Assembly: GCA_023460855.1 (NCBI GenBank)
Contig: JAEWOS010000019.1
Span: 32,122-96,121 of the forward strand
Source: Bacteroidota bacterium
GTDB lineage: Bacteria; Bacteroidota; Bacteroidia; Flavobacteriales; Weeksellaceae
DNA length: 64,000 nt
Direction: 5' to 3'
Shown here piece by piece: positions 1 to 8,609 of this stretch. A model generated the notes under the pieces. The model saw nothing but the letters and a program-made list of their open reading frames with translations. It did not search any database and was not told where the DNA came from. Position numbers and translations under genes: made by a program. The number at the start of each line of letters is the position of its first letter. Within the stretch, counting starts at the first letter, position 1.

Positions 1-453
1 AATGATGAGGTTTTGTTTTTCTGAATGAAATGCAATACTCCCAGGCGAATGTCCCGGAACATGATATATTTTGAGCTCATCTTCACCGATTTTATAGATT
101 TCTCCTTCGCTCAGATAATTGATATCACCATTGAAAGGTTTGAAAAAAAATCCGAATTGCCTTGCCGACATCGTGTTACGCTCCAGAATTTCCTGATCTT
201 CCTGATGCATTAATACCGGAACATTCCACGTGTCGAATGCCCATTGCAGGCCGAGAACATGATCGATGTGCGCATGCGTCAGCAGAATATTTTTTATGTT
301 TAATTCCTGTTCTTCTATAAACTGTTTTAGTGCATTGCTTTCGTGATCTTCAAAATTTCCGGGATCTATAATCACGGCATTTTTCTGATCATCGTAAACC
401 ACGTAAGTGTTTTCGGAAAAAGGATTAAAAACAAAGGAATGAACTGTAAGCAT
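1..453 (-). CDS. MBL-fold metallo-hydrolase (glyoxalase II-like), 3' part missing
   Basis: Reading the minus strand from ATG at 453 gives MLTVHSFVFNPFSENTYVVY, then DPGNF and the zinc-binding motif THAHIDH near residue 78, followed by VPGHSPGS. This is the N-terminal half of a metallo-beta-lactamase-fold hydrolase of the glyoxalase II type, a cytosolic enzyme family that hydrolyses thioesters such as S-lactoylglutathione. The reading frame is open to the window edge, so the C-terminal metal ligands are not visible. It is divergent from the T9SS Plug-like gene. The fold is sure from the motif; the substrate is unknown. Confidence 0.9.
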   Translation of the reverse strand, partial: MLTVHSFVFNPFSENTYVVYDDQKNAVIIDPGNFEDHESNALKQFIEEQELNIKNILLTHAHIDHVLGLQWAFDTWNVPVLMHQEDQEILERNTMSARQFGFFFKPFNGDINYLSEGEIYKIGEDELKIYHVPGHSPGSIAFHSEKQNLII

Positions 454-513
454 AAAGTTATTTTTTGAATAAACAGGTAAGTTTTTGGCTTGAAATTCGT
501 TATATTCGTGCAG

Positions 514-1722
514 ATGCAAAAATACTTTATTTTCGTTTTACTTTTTTCCGTTTCCGTTTTCGGGCAGGATATCCGCAGTATTCAGCTGCACAACCCCCAG
601 ACCAATGATCAGACTCCTGTAATTGGTGTGAATGAGCAACTCGTTCTGCGTTTTGATGACCTGAGCAACAGCAGTACGATTTACCGTTATACTTTCAAAC
701 ATTACGACAGAAGCTGGAAGGAGGACGGGCTTTTCTTTACAGAATTCGCGTCGGGCAGCATGAATGCACTGATTGATCAGTTTCAGTATTCATTCAACAC
801 GCTGCAGAAATATACACATTACGAACTCGTTTTTCCGAATGAGAAAATCCGGCCGAAGATTTCAGGAAATTATGAAATCATCGTCTACAAAACCTCACCG
901 GAAAAGCCTTTATTCAAAAGAAGATTTTACATTGTGGAAGACGGTGCAACGGTTGGTTTGCAGATCGACAGACATATGGATTCCAGAAGACCATACGTAA
1001 ATCAGCGAGTGCAGGTTCAGGCGGCTTCAGCCGGTGCTGATCTTGTTACCAATGCCAATTCAGTTTCGCTGAATGTGATGCAGAATAATAATCCGCACAT
1101 GGCATTGTGGAATATGCGGCCGTCCACCACTTTGGGTGGCAGATTAATGTGGCAGCAACTCGATCTCGCTTTTCCGGGTAACAACGAATTTTACTATTTC
1201 GACAATAAAAACATCAACCAGGGATTCGATATGGTTGCCGGTGGCGAAATTATCGGAAATGAAAACCACACTTATCTTCATCCGGTCTGGGCGTACCCGC
1301 TCAATTATCAGTTTCAGCCAGATGTAAACGGTGCATTTTATTTCAGAAGAAACGATCTTGGGATTGAACGGAATGCTGATACAGAAGGCGATTATGCGTG
1401 GGTTTATTTTTCGCTGGATTCAGAACCGTATCCGCATCCAATTTATGTGCTCGGCGGATTCAATAATTTCCAGGCGGACGATAAATCCCGGATGGTTTAT
1501 GATGAAGGAAAGAGACAGTATGTGGCGAAAATCTATCTGAAACAGGGTTTCTATAATTATATTCTCGCAACGGAAAACGGTAATGCACTGGATTTCGGGG
1601 AGATCAACGGTAATTTTTGGCAGACTGAAAACCTGTATCAGGCTTTTCTGTATTACAGGCCTTTTGGCAGAAATTTCGATGCGCTTGTCGGTTATGGAGA
1701 ATTCCGGACGCCGGTAAGATAA
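514..1722 (+). CDS. T9SS Plug-like protein (DUF5103)
   Basis: A secreted protein of about 402 residues with a signal peptide (MQKYFIFVLLFSVSVFGQ) and the features of the DUF5103 family: an early QLVLRFDDL segment, many aromatic beta-strand motifs, and IYVLGGFNNF in the second half. DUF5103 includes the Plug protein, which closes the large SprA pore of the type IX secretion translocon from the periplasmic side. An in-frame ATG lies 24 bases upstream (490), but the ATG at 514 starts a clean signal peptide, so I prefer it. The 3' end overlaps the convergent DUF6122 gene by 31 bases. Family membership is well supported; the Plug role is by family only. Confidence 0.82.
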   Translation: MQKYFIFVLLFSVSVFGQDIRSIQLHNPQTNDQTPVIGVNEQLVLRFDDLSNSSTIYRYTFKHYDRSWKEDGLFFTEFASGSMNALIDQFQYSFNTLQKYTHYELVFPNEKIRPKISGNYEIIVYKTSPEKPLFKRRFYIVEDGATVGLQIDRHMDSRRPYVNQRVQVQAASAGADLVTNANSVSLNVMQNNNPHMALWNMRPSTTLGGRLMWQQLDLAFPGNNEFYYFDNKNINQGFDMVAGGEIIGNENHTYLHPVWAYPLNYQFQPDVNGAFYFRRNDLGIERNADTEGDYAWVYFSLDSEPYPHPIYVLGGFNNFQADDKSRMVYDEGKRQYVAKIYLKQGFYNYILATENGNALDFGEINGNFWQTENLYQAFLYYRPFGRNFDALVGYGEFRTPVR

Positions 1723-2132
1723 ACGGAATTTAATTTACAGTCACAATTTGTCTTTTGCTCAACAAGTGCTGTTTCAGGCGGCATGTTTCGGATCATTTGA
1801 CTAAAAATACAGTCGACAGAATCGGTAAACATGTGAAATAGCAGACCGGCAGCAATGATTTTCACTAACATATTTCTGTAGAGCAGCATCAGCGCATATA
1901 CCGCAATGGCAATGTAGGAATGCAGAAAATGAAACCCAATACTGCAGCGGTCAGGATCGAAAATCGGTGTGGCAGCGAGATGATCAAGATCTACAGCCAT
2001 CGTGCCGATCATAATCAGGAAAGCTTTTTTCCAGTTGCTTTTAAAGAAAATTCTTGCCAGGAAAAATGGTGCCACGAAATGGAGGAAATAGTGCAGCACA
2101 GTTTGAATTATCCTCAGGAGAAAAACATCCAT
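1692..2132 (-). CDS. DUF6122 family small membrane protein
   Basis: About 146 residues with four hydrophobic stretches. It carries the DUF6122 signature order: VDLDHLAATPIFDPDRCSIG, then FHFLHSY, then LLFHMFTDSVDC. The repeated His/Asp residues inside membrane segments resemble the integral-membrane metal-dependent hydrolase group (YdjM/LexA-binding-inner-membrane-like), but no activity is known. An upstream in-frame ATG at 2147 would add five residues; the ATG at 2132 directly precedes the first hydrophobic helix. Its tail overlaps the convergent Plug-like gene. Confidence 0.75.
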   Translation of the reverse strand: MDVFLLRIIQTVLHYFLHFVAPFFLARIFFKSNWKKAFLIMIGTMAVDLDHLAATPIFDPDRCSIGFHFLHSYIAIAVYALMLLYRNMLVKIIAAGLLFHMFTDSVDCIFSQMIRNMPPETALVEQKTNCDCKLNSVYLTGVRNSP

Positions 2133-2260
2133 TCCGGAAAAATACAATTAAATTATTAAAGGAAATCTGCCTGTTTATTTGACATCATTATTTGCAGTAA
2201 AAAATTTCTAAATCTGTCGATGGATTCCTCTGAAAGCTGAGACCTTAAAATTAAAGCCAA

Positions 2261-2274
2261 TCGTAATTTTACGA
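2261..2274. promoter_or_regulatory. 14-bp inverted repeat TCGTAA-TT-TTACGA upstream of hcp
   Basis: A perfect 6-2-6 inverted repeat about 200 bases upstream of the hcp ATG. On the minus strand its flanks read AAACTG on the left and T(T/G)G on the right, the same as the copy at 10524-10537 upstream of the LysM-like gene. A putative operator; the regulator is unknown. Confidence 0.55.
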
Positions 2275-2359
2275 CAGTTTTCAGTTTTGATAATAGCGTT
2301 GTTTTTGCAGAAACTCTCTCAGGCATTTTGAATAGAGACTTTTGTAGAATTTCCCACAG

Positions 2360-2373
2360 TCGTAGAATTACTA
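2360..2373. promoter_or_regulatory. Degenerate second copy of the hcp-upstream inverted repeat
   Basis: TCGTAGAATTACTA matches the consensus TCGTAATTTTACGA at 10 of 14 positions and lies 99 bases downstream of the perfect copy (2261), about 102 bases before the hcp ATG. The next T-rich stretch contains a possible -7 element TAAATTTG at 2424-2431, so this site would sit upstream of the promoter core. Confidence 0.4.
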
Positions 2374-2475
2374 CAATTTTCAAAATAAAGTTTGGAGGAG
2401 TATTTTTTTTGATTTCATGGTGATAAATTTGATGTAAGAAAATCAACACTTAATCAACCCTAAAAATTTAAAGTC

Positions 2476-2880
2476 ATGGCAAACAATGCAAGAGCCGTAT
2501 TAAAATTCAACGGCGGATCCGAACAGAAAGTTATCAAACTAAATTACGGTGTATCCCGAAACACGGACGTTTCAGGTCGTGTTGCTTCAGACCCTTCCAA
2601 CGCGCTGATTAAAATTACCGTTGAGGCTACGGAAGATTCAGGTATTCTGGAATCTCTGCTGAACGGGAAGTACAAGCCGACCAGTGGCGAAGTTACCTTC
2701 AATAAATCTCACGAAGAAGGAACGCTGACTACACTGAAATGGAACAACGGTTATGTAATTCAGCATGAAGTGGATTACGACGCACTGAACAACGACAACA
2801 TGTTCATTACCTTTATTGTTAGCGCAGAAACCATCGATTACGGAAGCGCTTCTTACGACGGAATCTGGCCGGTAAGCTAA
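2476..2880 (+). CDS. tssD: T6SS tube protein TssD (Hcp), Bacteroidota type
   Basis: A 134-residue protein starting MANNARAVLKFNGG, with the beta-rich, cargo-size profile of the Bacteroidota T6SS (subtype iii) Hcp family (VSRNTDVSGRVASDP, then SGILESLLNGKYKPTSG). Hcp forms hexamer rings stacked into the tube that is fired into target cells, and it can chaperone effectors. It is followed 239 bases later by vgrG, and no sheath, baseplate or membrane-complex gene is nearby, so this is a satellite hcp-vgrG-effector unit. The upstream region carries two copies of an inverted repeat that also occurs before the gene at 10593. G+C is normal for the window. Confidence 0.9.
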   Translation: MANNARAVLKFNGGSEQKVIKLNYGVSRNTDVSGRVASDPSNALIKITVEATEDSGILESLLNGKYKPTSGEVTFNKSHEEGTLTTLKWNNGYVIQHEVDYDALNNDNMFITFIVSAETIDYGSASYDGIWPVS

Positions 2881-3119
2881 GTCTGCTTTTTTTCCGTAGA
2901 ATCGAACAATCCTGGTGAAGAAGCTGACGAAGTTTTTTTCATCAGGATTTTATGCCTCCAGTTACAGGCTTTCAGGCTGCGTTCTAAACAAGCCCTGCCT
3001 TGTTGCACTTTCTTTCAGGCGGAATTTTATTACAACTTTATTATGCCCTGAACAGATTAACAAAAAAAACTGTAATTTTAAACTGAAGTACAGTACCTTA
3101 CACCTTAAATCTCAACATT

Positions 3120-5102
3120 ATGAATGCCCCGGTTCAGAATAAATCACGCAAAGGATTCAATGCAGACAATTCTTCAAAATCTATTTCGGAAAACCAACTG
3201 TTAGGAATCAACAGGCTGGTGAAGCTGAAGATTGTAATTAACGGAAAAGTAATCAGGCACTTCAAGCACTTCTCCCTCTCGCAGCACAGCGGGAAACACC
3301 ATCATTTTGAACTGATCCTGGCCCATGATACACTCGGAAATGCTGAAAATCACAACCTGGAGAATTCGCATGGATTTCTTGGACAAAGGATCACGGTGGT
3401 TCAGAGCTATAAAGGTATAGACAAAAGCCCTGAGCGGACATTTGTTGGCGTAATCACGAAAGTAGGTTATCTCCAGCAACAGGGAAATCTTGGAAATATC
3501 GTCATCTCGGGTTACAGCCCAACAATATTGCTGGATGGTGCGCCGAACACCCAGAGCTTCGGCGGCGGACAGGCAGTAAACATGAGCATCATCGCGGAGC
3601 AGATTATCAAACAGGGACTTGGAACGGGAAAATTTGACGTGAGGATTGACGCGAATGATTATTCAGAAATTCCGTATTCTGCACAGTACAACGAAACCCA
3701 CTTCAATTATCTCTCGCGAATGGCAGAGGCTTACGGGGAGCAGTTTTATTATGATGGTGTGGTGCTTCATTTTGGGATGCTGCCGCCCCAGAACGATCCG
3801 ATAAAACTCATTTACGGCAGCAATGTCAGTGACGTGCGCGTTGAACTAAATGCCGTACATGCCAAACCTGAATTCTACGGCTACAACAGCAGCCAGCACG
3901 CTATGCTCACTTCCGGGGAAACGCCCGTAAAACATGTGGGCGACCTTGCCAGAACTGCGTATTCCGATAACAAGGAAATTTTCAGAACGCGTGCGCTTCA
4001 GGTGGCGCCGATAAAAGCTCAGACTGATAAAGACGTGGTAAACTCCCAGCAGAGTGCGGCAGGAAGCGCCGGTGTGGAGGTTTTTACGGTGAGCGGCAAC
4101 ACCACGATACCTTTCCTGTATCCGGGGTGCGTTGCCGATTTGCAGATGCGAAAGCCCGACAGCAACCAGACGTCATATTTCACGAAAGTAATGGTCACCG
4201 AAGCTTCGCATGTAGTCGACACACTCGGAAATTATAAGGGCACGTTCAAAGCCATTGCGAGCGACACGGGATTCCTTCCTAAACCAGAATTTAGCGTACC
4301 GGTTGCGCAGCCCCAGGTTGCAACGGTTACTTCCAATGCCGATCCTCAGGGACAGGGACGCGTGATCGTGCGCTTCGACTGGCAGAATAATGACACCACG
4401 AATTTCATCAGGATGATGGCTCCCGACGCAGGAGGAACGGACCAGGTAACGCAGAACCGAGGCTACGTAGCCATCCCGGAAGTCGGCGACCAGGTGATGG
4501 TGGGCTTTGTACACAACCATCCGGACCGGCCATTTGTGATGGGCGGGATGTTTCATGGGCAGGTTGGCTTGGGTGGGGGCTCGGAAAACCGGGTAAAATC
4601 CATCATGACCAGGAGCGGCCACAAAGTGATCTTTACCGAGGACGAGAGCATCATTATCACCGATAAGAGCGGAAACGAGATCCACCTGGATACTACAGGA
4701 AGCAATATTAACATTACGGCGCCGGAGACAATGACGCTGAATTGTAAGAATATGCTGATTAATGTAGGGGAAAACATGTCAACCATCGTTGGCCAGAACC
4801 AAAGTAACAATGTTGGCCAAAACCGTGACGAAAGCGTCGGAATGAACAGCAGCCAGAGTATAGGTATGAATTCCACACAGAGTGTGGGAGCCATGAAGAT
4901 GACTTCGGTTGTGGGTGATGCCAGTGTGTTTATCACTGGGAAACTGACAGAGATGATTGAGGGGGATGTGCATAGTGAGACGAAGATGGAGAGGAATGAG
5001 GTAAGTGGAAAATCTATGACACTGCAGTCTGAAGAAAATGTAAACAAGCACGCTCAAAAGGAGGTGCAAAATAATAGTGGTGAAAACTCTAAAGCTCATT
5101 AG
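3120..5102 (+). CDS. vgrG: T6SS spike protein VgrG (TssI)
   Basis: 660 residues, typical for Bacteroidota VgrG. Order: a gp27-like hub domain (about 30-390, including FVGVITKVGYLQQQG and ETHFNYLSRMAEAYGEQFYYD), an OB-fold gp5-like domain starting near residue 399 (PQGQGRVIVRFDW, RVMVGFVHNHPDRP-type region), and a C-terminal beta-helix spike from about residue 540. The spike shows hexapeptide-like repeats of the form VGxNxSxxV (4755-4910). VgrG caps the Hcp tube and carries effectors. The downstream effector starts two bases after the stop, so the two are co-translated and the effector is very probably this spike's cargo. The last 50 residues are hydrophilic and may contact the cargo. Confidence 0.93.
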   Translation: MNAPVQNKSRKGFNADNSSKSISENQLLGINRLVKLKIVINGKVIRHFKHFSLSQHSGKHHHFELILAHDTLGNAENHNLENSHGFLGQRITVVQSYKGIDKSPERTFVGVITKVGYLQQQGNLGNIVISGYSPTILLDGAPNTQSFGGGQAVNMSIIAEQIIKQGLGTGKFDVRIDANDYSEIPYSAQYNETHFNYLSRMAEAYGEQFYYDGVVLHFGMLPPQNDPIKLIYGSNVSDVRVELNAVHAKPEFYGYNSSQHAMLTSGETPVKHVGDLARTAYSDNKEIFRTRALQVAPIKAQTDKDVVNSQQSAAGSAGVEVFTVSGNTTIPFLYPGCVADLQMRKPDSNQTSYFTKVMVTEASHVVDTLGNYKGTFKAIASDTGFLPKPEFSVPVAQPQVATVTSNADPQGQGRVIVRFDWQNNDTTNFIRMMAPDAGGTDQVTQNRGYVAIPEVGDQVMVGFVHNHPDRPFVMGGMFHGQVGLGGGSENRVKSIMTRSGHKVIFTEDESIIITDKSGNEIHLDTTGSNINITAPETMTLNCKNMLINVGENMSTIVGQNQSNNVGQNRDESVGMNSSQSIGMNSTQSVGAMKMTSVVGDASVFITGKLTEMIEGDVHSETKMERNEVSGKSMTLQSEENVNKHAQKEVQNNSGENSKAH

Positions 5103-5104
5103 AA

Positions 5105-7651
5105 ATGTCCCGAACTCGTATTGTTAAAGGTGAATATTTAAAGATTTCGGCTAAGAATCACAACATGTTTTCTGAGGAGAACATAGTGACTAATGCTATG
5201 CGAAATATTCATGAGAAAGGAGATGAAACTGGTGAAAGCTTTGGCAGTCCGCAAGATCCTCCTAAACCACCAGTCCTAAATATGCCAGAACCAGTTCTTA
5301 ATGGAGACATACTTTTTTGCAACGGCTATTTGAGCAGTCCCAAAACTAATCCTCAATCTTATGTCAATGTCATATTAGACAAAGTTCCTGACGACTCCAG
5401 TCAGAATCCATTGAGAGGGAAGAACATGAGTGAAAAAAAAATCACCGATGATGAAGATATTTTAACAAATGATGAGTTGGAAGAAATCAATAAAAGGGGC
5501 GCTGGAACTTTATATAGTGATCCAAATTATGAAAAGACGGAAAGCTTTAGATGGATATACGCATTAAAAGCGAGATTTGAAGGATATTGGGAAGGATATG
5601 ATAATGTCGCAAAGAATAGGTATACTCAAGTTTTTAAGACATATTTCAATGCCGAGGGAAACGCACATTTTATCAATGGTTCCCACGGATTACAGTCATC
5701 AGGAGCACATCGGGTTGAACATGGAATTGCTCAAGGCTACGCTTGGGCAAAAAGAAAATGGAACATCAGAGAAAAATCAATTGTTGATAGTCTAAAAGAA
5801 AAAAATCCCGGAATTTTAAGCTATTCTCCTTCCTACAAACCTATAACAATTGTAGGCCACAGCCAGGGAGCTGCTATTGCAGCAGGTACAGCAATAGGGG
5901 TTATTTATTATGCTTTCGAAATGGGTTGGGAAGAAATTCCTATTAATATATTATTCCTAGGTACCCATCAGCCACAAGGGCTTTATGGAAAAGATTACGA
6001 AAATTTTAAAAAATATTACTTTGAAGATTTTATTAATGAATGGGTGCTTGAATGGATCTCAGATATTTTCACTAAAGACAAACTTTACCAGAATCAAGGC
6101 ATTTATGAAAAAATGAATGAACTACTGGGTAATACTGCCTGGGGAGGATTGCTTTATAGAGCAGTTCAGTTTACTTTTCCAAATGACAGAGCATTATTTG
6201 TAACAAGAATGGGTGATATTCCATACGTAAAAAATGCATGTAATGAAAAAGATAATTTAGCTGTTCAAAGCTGGGGATTTCATGCGGGAGCAAGCGGCGA
6301 AGATTTTTTCACAGAGGATAATTACCATTTTCCTAAAAGACTGCTAGATAAAGCTTTTAATCCTGACGGCAGTGTAAATGACGCCGCACCCACTTTTAGA
6401 GTACTAGTTAAAACATACTGGAAGATATATAATACATACAGGACTTACCGAAATCAAATAATTGCAGATCCGGCTAAGAAATATGCACCAGCAAAAGATC
6501 GTATACCAACGATAAGTGGTATCTTACCAGATTGGTTTCATAAATTATTAAATCAATCCATATCTAAAGCAGAAGGCTCGAAGAAAAGCTTATATATGAA
6601 AAGCGAACTTTATCGACTAAAATTAAATGCTCTTTTGGCTTTTTCAAACGTTCATAATATGGAATTACAGGCACATTTTGCTCCGGTTGGATTAATGTTT
6701 AATAAGGGAGTGCTTTCAGACTGGGATCGGTATCAAGATGAAACCATTTGGGACAGGATAAAAGATGCGGGAAAGGATTTATTTTATAGAGTAGATTATT
6801 CTCACAATGCAACTGTTGAGCAAAAACGTAAGGAAGAAAAGGCATTTGTAGAAGGCGAGGGAAAAAACAAAATGGTAAAAACTTCTATAGCCAATACCCC
6901 TGGAATAAAAAAGTGGGTTGACCAAGCAAAAGAAGAATTAAAAATCACCAGATACTGGTATTCAGATATTGAAGATTGGTGGAATGGCGATAAAGAATAT
7001 GACGGGTCGGGTTGGGCACATGGAGCACGGCAAAGCCTTGCAAAATCCATCGGCTTTACGGATGGCAATATTGACAATCTTTTTGAGGCCGGCATCTATT
7101 CCATGCTGCAAAGCGGCGAAGTGGACATAAGCAATAGTCAACGTTTGATTAAAATGATTAATGAAGACCCTGCTTTTGTTAAAAGAGAAAAAACCATAAT
7201 AAACGAAATCGTAAATGATCCATTTTATCTCAAGAAGACTTTTAAATATGAATTCAGTGGGAAAAAAAGTTTACAACTTGGAGGAAAGAGAGGAGAAGGA
7301 GACATGTGGAAACAGTTTAAGAATCCCTTTAATACTAAGTACAAAGATACATGGAAAGTAGCCAGTAATGAACTTACTTGGCTATTAAGAAGTATAACGT
7401 TAAGTTCCAGCGCAACTGTAGATAAAAATGGAAGTATTAATATTTCGCATAGATTTATCGATCAATTTGATCTTCGTCCTTCGTCTGATGGCGAGAGAAG
7501 CATAGAATATGATGTGGTAAGTATCATAATGGGTTTTATTTATCACGATATAGCTGGCGGAAATGATCTAATGAAAGTGAAAGGAAATTGGACAAATAGT
7601 TATTCTAGAAGAGAATGTCAATCGAAATTCAATGAGAAACTTAGTTTTTAA
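5105..7651 (+). CDS. Large T6SS effector with lipase-type GHSQG motif
   Basis: 848 residues, two bases after vgrG. The first 50 residues (MSRTRIVKGEYLKISAKNHN, then FGSPQDPP) look like a delivery leader shared by flavobacterial T6SS cargo (from memory, not searched). After a Pro/Asp-rich linker, an alpha/beta-hydrolase-like region has the nucleophile elbow G251-H-S253-Q-G255 preceded by a beta strand (ITIV) and followed by a small-residue helix, as in T6SS lipase (Tle) effectors. The C-terminal 100 residues end in FDLRP...YHDIAGGNDLM...W, a segment that recurs as a remnant at 8316-8567. No transmembrane segment. The gene is markedly AT-rich: 14 G/C in bases 6001-6060 against 37 in 4441-4500 of vgrG. 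Lipase activity is inferred from the motif only; the Asp and His of a triad were not assigned. Confidence 0.78.
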   Translation: MSRTRIVKGEYLKISAKNHNMFSEENIVTNAMRNIHEKGDETGESFGSPQDPPKPPVLNMPEPVLNGDILFCNGYLSSPKTNPQSYVNVILDKVPDDSSQNPLRGKNMSEKKITDDEDILTNDELEEINKRGAGTLYSDPNYEKTESFRWIYALKARFEGYWEGYDNVAKNRYTQVFKTYFNAEGNAHFINGSHGLQSSGAHRVEHGIAQGYAWAKRKWNIREKSIVDSLKEKNPGILSYSPSYKPITIVGHSQGAAIAAGTAIGVIYYAFEMGWEEIPINILFLGTHQPQGLYGKDYENFKKYYFEDFINEWVLEWISDIFTKDKLYQNQGIYEKMNELLGNTAWGGLLYRAVQFTFPNDRALFVTRMGDIPYVKNACNEKDNLAVQSWGFHAGASGEDFFTEDNYHFPKRLLDKAFNPDGSVNDAAPTFRVLVKTYWKIYNTYRTYRNQIIADPAKKYAPAKDRIPTISGILPDWFHKLLNQSISKAEGSKKSLYMKSELYRLKLNALLAFSNVHNMELQAHFAPVGLMFNKGVLSDWDRYQDETIWDRIKDAGKDLFYRVDYSHNATVEQKRKEEKAFVEGEGKNKMVKTSIANTPGIKKWVDQAKEELKITRYWYSDIEDWWNGDKEYDGSGWAHGARQSLAKSIGFTDGNIDNLFEAGIYSMLQSGEVDISNSQRLIKMINEDPAFVKREKTIINEIVNDPFYLKKTFKYEFSGKKSLQLGGKRGEGDMWKQFKNPFNTKYKDTWKVASNELTWLLRSITLSSSATVDKNGSINISHRFIDQFDLRPSSDGERSIEYDVVSIIMGFIYHDIAGGNDLMKVKGNWTNSYSRRECQSKFNEKLSF

Positions 7652-7684
7652 GAAATTGAGAAAGACACATTTATGTTAATAAAC

Positions 7685-8263
7685 ATGAAGAAGTTACAGA
7701 TTTTAATTATTTTAATGGCAACTTTATTGAGTTGCCAAAAAGCACAAAAAATGAAAAAGAATTTAATTCCAGATCGAAATTATGAAAATGCAATGGTTGA
7801 TAAGTTTTATTGGGCTGACAGCGATAATGAATTTAAATGTCTTCCTCTAAATTATCCTTATAAACTCATTATGTCTAACGAAAACAATCAAAATTGGACA
7901 TTAGATTCAAAATTAAAAGGAAAGCGGTTTGTTTTTGATAACAATGTAGTAACGCACATATCATCTGTTGAGCCTATTGTAAATTTTAACCTTAATCAAA
8001 ATTTCATATATGGAGAGAGAGGGATATCAAAGGATAGTGAAATTCCAAAATATTGGTTTTTATTTGACATTTCTCAGAAAAATTTAGAAATCTATTTAAA
8101 TAAAACAATATTCTTATCAGAGCTAAAAAATCTTACGCTTCCAGAAACTTTTCTAAAGCCAGACGAAATTTATGAACAGTTCAAAGAAGATCCGGTTTTG
8201 CCTTGGTTTCCGCAAGAAATTAAAAAGCAATTAGAAGAAGTAAAGGATAGCAGTCAGAAATAA
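7685..8263 (+). CDS. Lipoprotein, probable immunity protein for the upstream effector
   Basis: About 192 residues with a lipoprotein signal peptide (MKKLQILIILMATLLSC, Cys17 as the lipidation site). The mature part is hydrophilic with no family I recognise. An ATG four codons upstream (7673) is possible, but the chosen Met starts the signal peptide directly. It follows the effector by 33 bases and ends at a strong hairpin terminator, so it shares the effector's transcript. An envelope-anchored partner fits an effector acting in the periplasm on membrane lipid. The immunity role is inferred from position, localisation and AT-rich composition. Confidence 0.65.
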   Translation: MKKLQILIILMATLLSCQKAQKMKKNLIPDRNYENAMVDKFYWADSDNEFKCLPLNYPYKLIMSNENNQNWTLDSKLKGKRFVFDNNVVTHISSVEPIVNFNLNQNFIYGERGISKDSEIPKYWFLFDISQKNLEIYLNKTIFLSELKNLTLPETFLKPDEIYEQFKEDPVLPWFPQEIKKQLEEVKDSSQK

Positions 8264-8269
8264 CTATAG

Positions 8270-8298
8270 TGAGGAGAATTTATACTCCTCATTTTTTT
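8270..8298 (+). terminator. Hairpin terminator after the effector/immunity pair
   Basis: TGAGGAG (8270-8276) pairs with CTCCTCA (8285-8291), followed by seven T. It closes the hcp-vgrG-effector-immunity unit; the pieces downstream are outside it. Confidence 0.8.
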
Positions 8299-8315
8299 AA
8301 AATATATAGAAAAAA

Positions 8316-8567
8316 CGTGTGGTATATGTAGTATTAAGCATTATCACAGGATTTTAGTATCATGATATAGCAGGAGGGAATGATTTGATGATTATCAAAA
8401 GTTCGTGGGAAAACAAATATTCTAAAGAACAAATAGATTGGAAAGCCAACGGAGAAAAACGAGTAAATAAAATGATGGAAGAGATGAAACAAAAGCAAGA
8501 TTCATTGAGGCAGCAATACATCCAAACAGATGAACATAACCGATCTGTATTTCCTTTCGGTAAATAA
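8316..8567 (+). pseudogene. Orphan C-terminal remnant of a second T6SS effector
   Basis: Translation in one frame from 8316 gives RVVYVVLSIITGF, a TAG stop at 8355-8357, then YHDIAGGNDLMIIKSSW and a Lys/Glu-rich tail ending FPFGK at 8567. Aligned to the last residues of the intact effector (EYDVVSIIMGF-I-YHDIAGGNDLMKVKGNW) I count 23 identities in 39, with the stop in place of one Ile. After the Trp the two diverge completely. Translation could restart at TTG 8385 or ATG 8388, giving about 60 residues, but no start signal is evident. It is best read as the displaced or decayed tip of a paralogous effector. DNA identity is also high across the YHDIAGG block. Confidence 0.7.
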
Positions 8568-8609
8568 ACATTTACAACGGATCAGACAATAGAGGTTTTA
8601 GCAGATGAT

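Noticed and set aside
2156..2449. 97-codon minus-strand frame upstream of hcp
   Set aside because: It runs over the promoter region and both inverted repeats; its Lys/Leu/Ile-rich composition looks like non-coding AT-rich sequence.
2915..3142. 75-codon frame between hcp and vgrG
   Set aside because: Overlaps the vgrG start, no family, no start signal; probably chance.
4755..4910. Short direct repeats in vgrG taken as a tandem-repeat or CRISPR-like array
   Set aside because: They are codons for the VGxNxS beta-helix repeats of the VgrG spike; spacing is irregular and there are no spacers.
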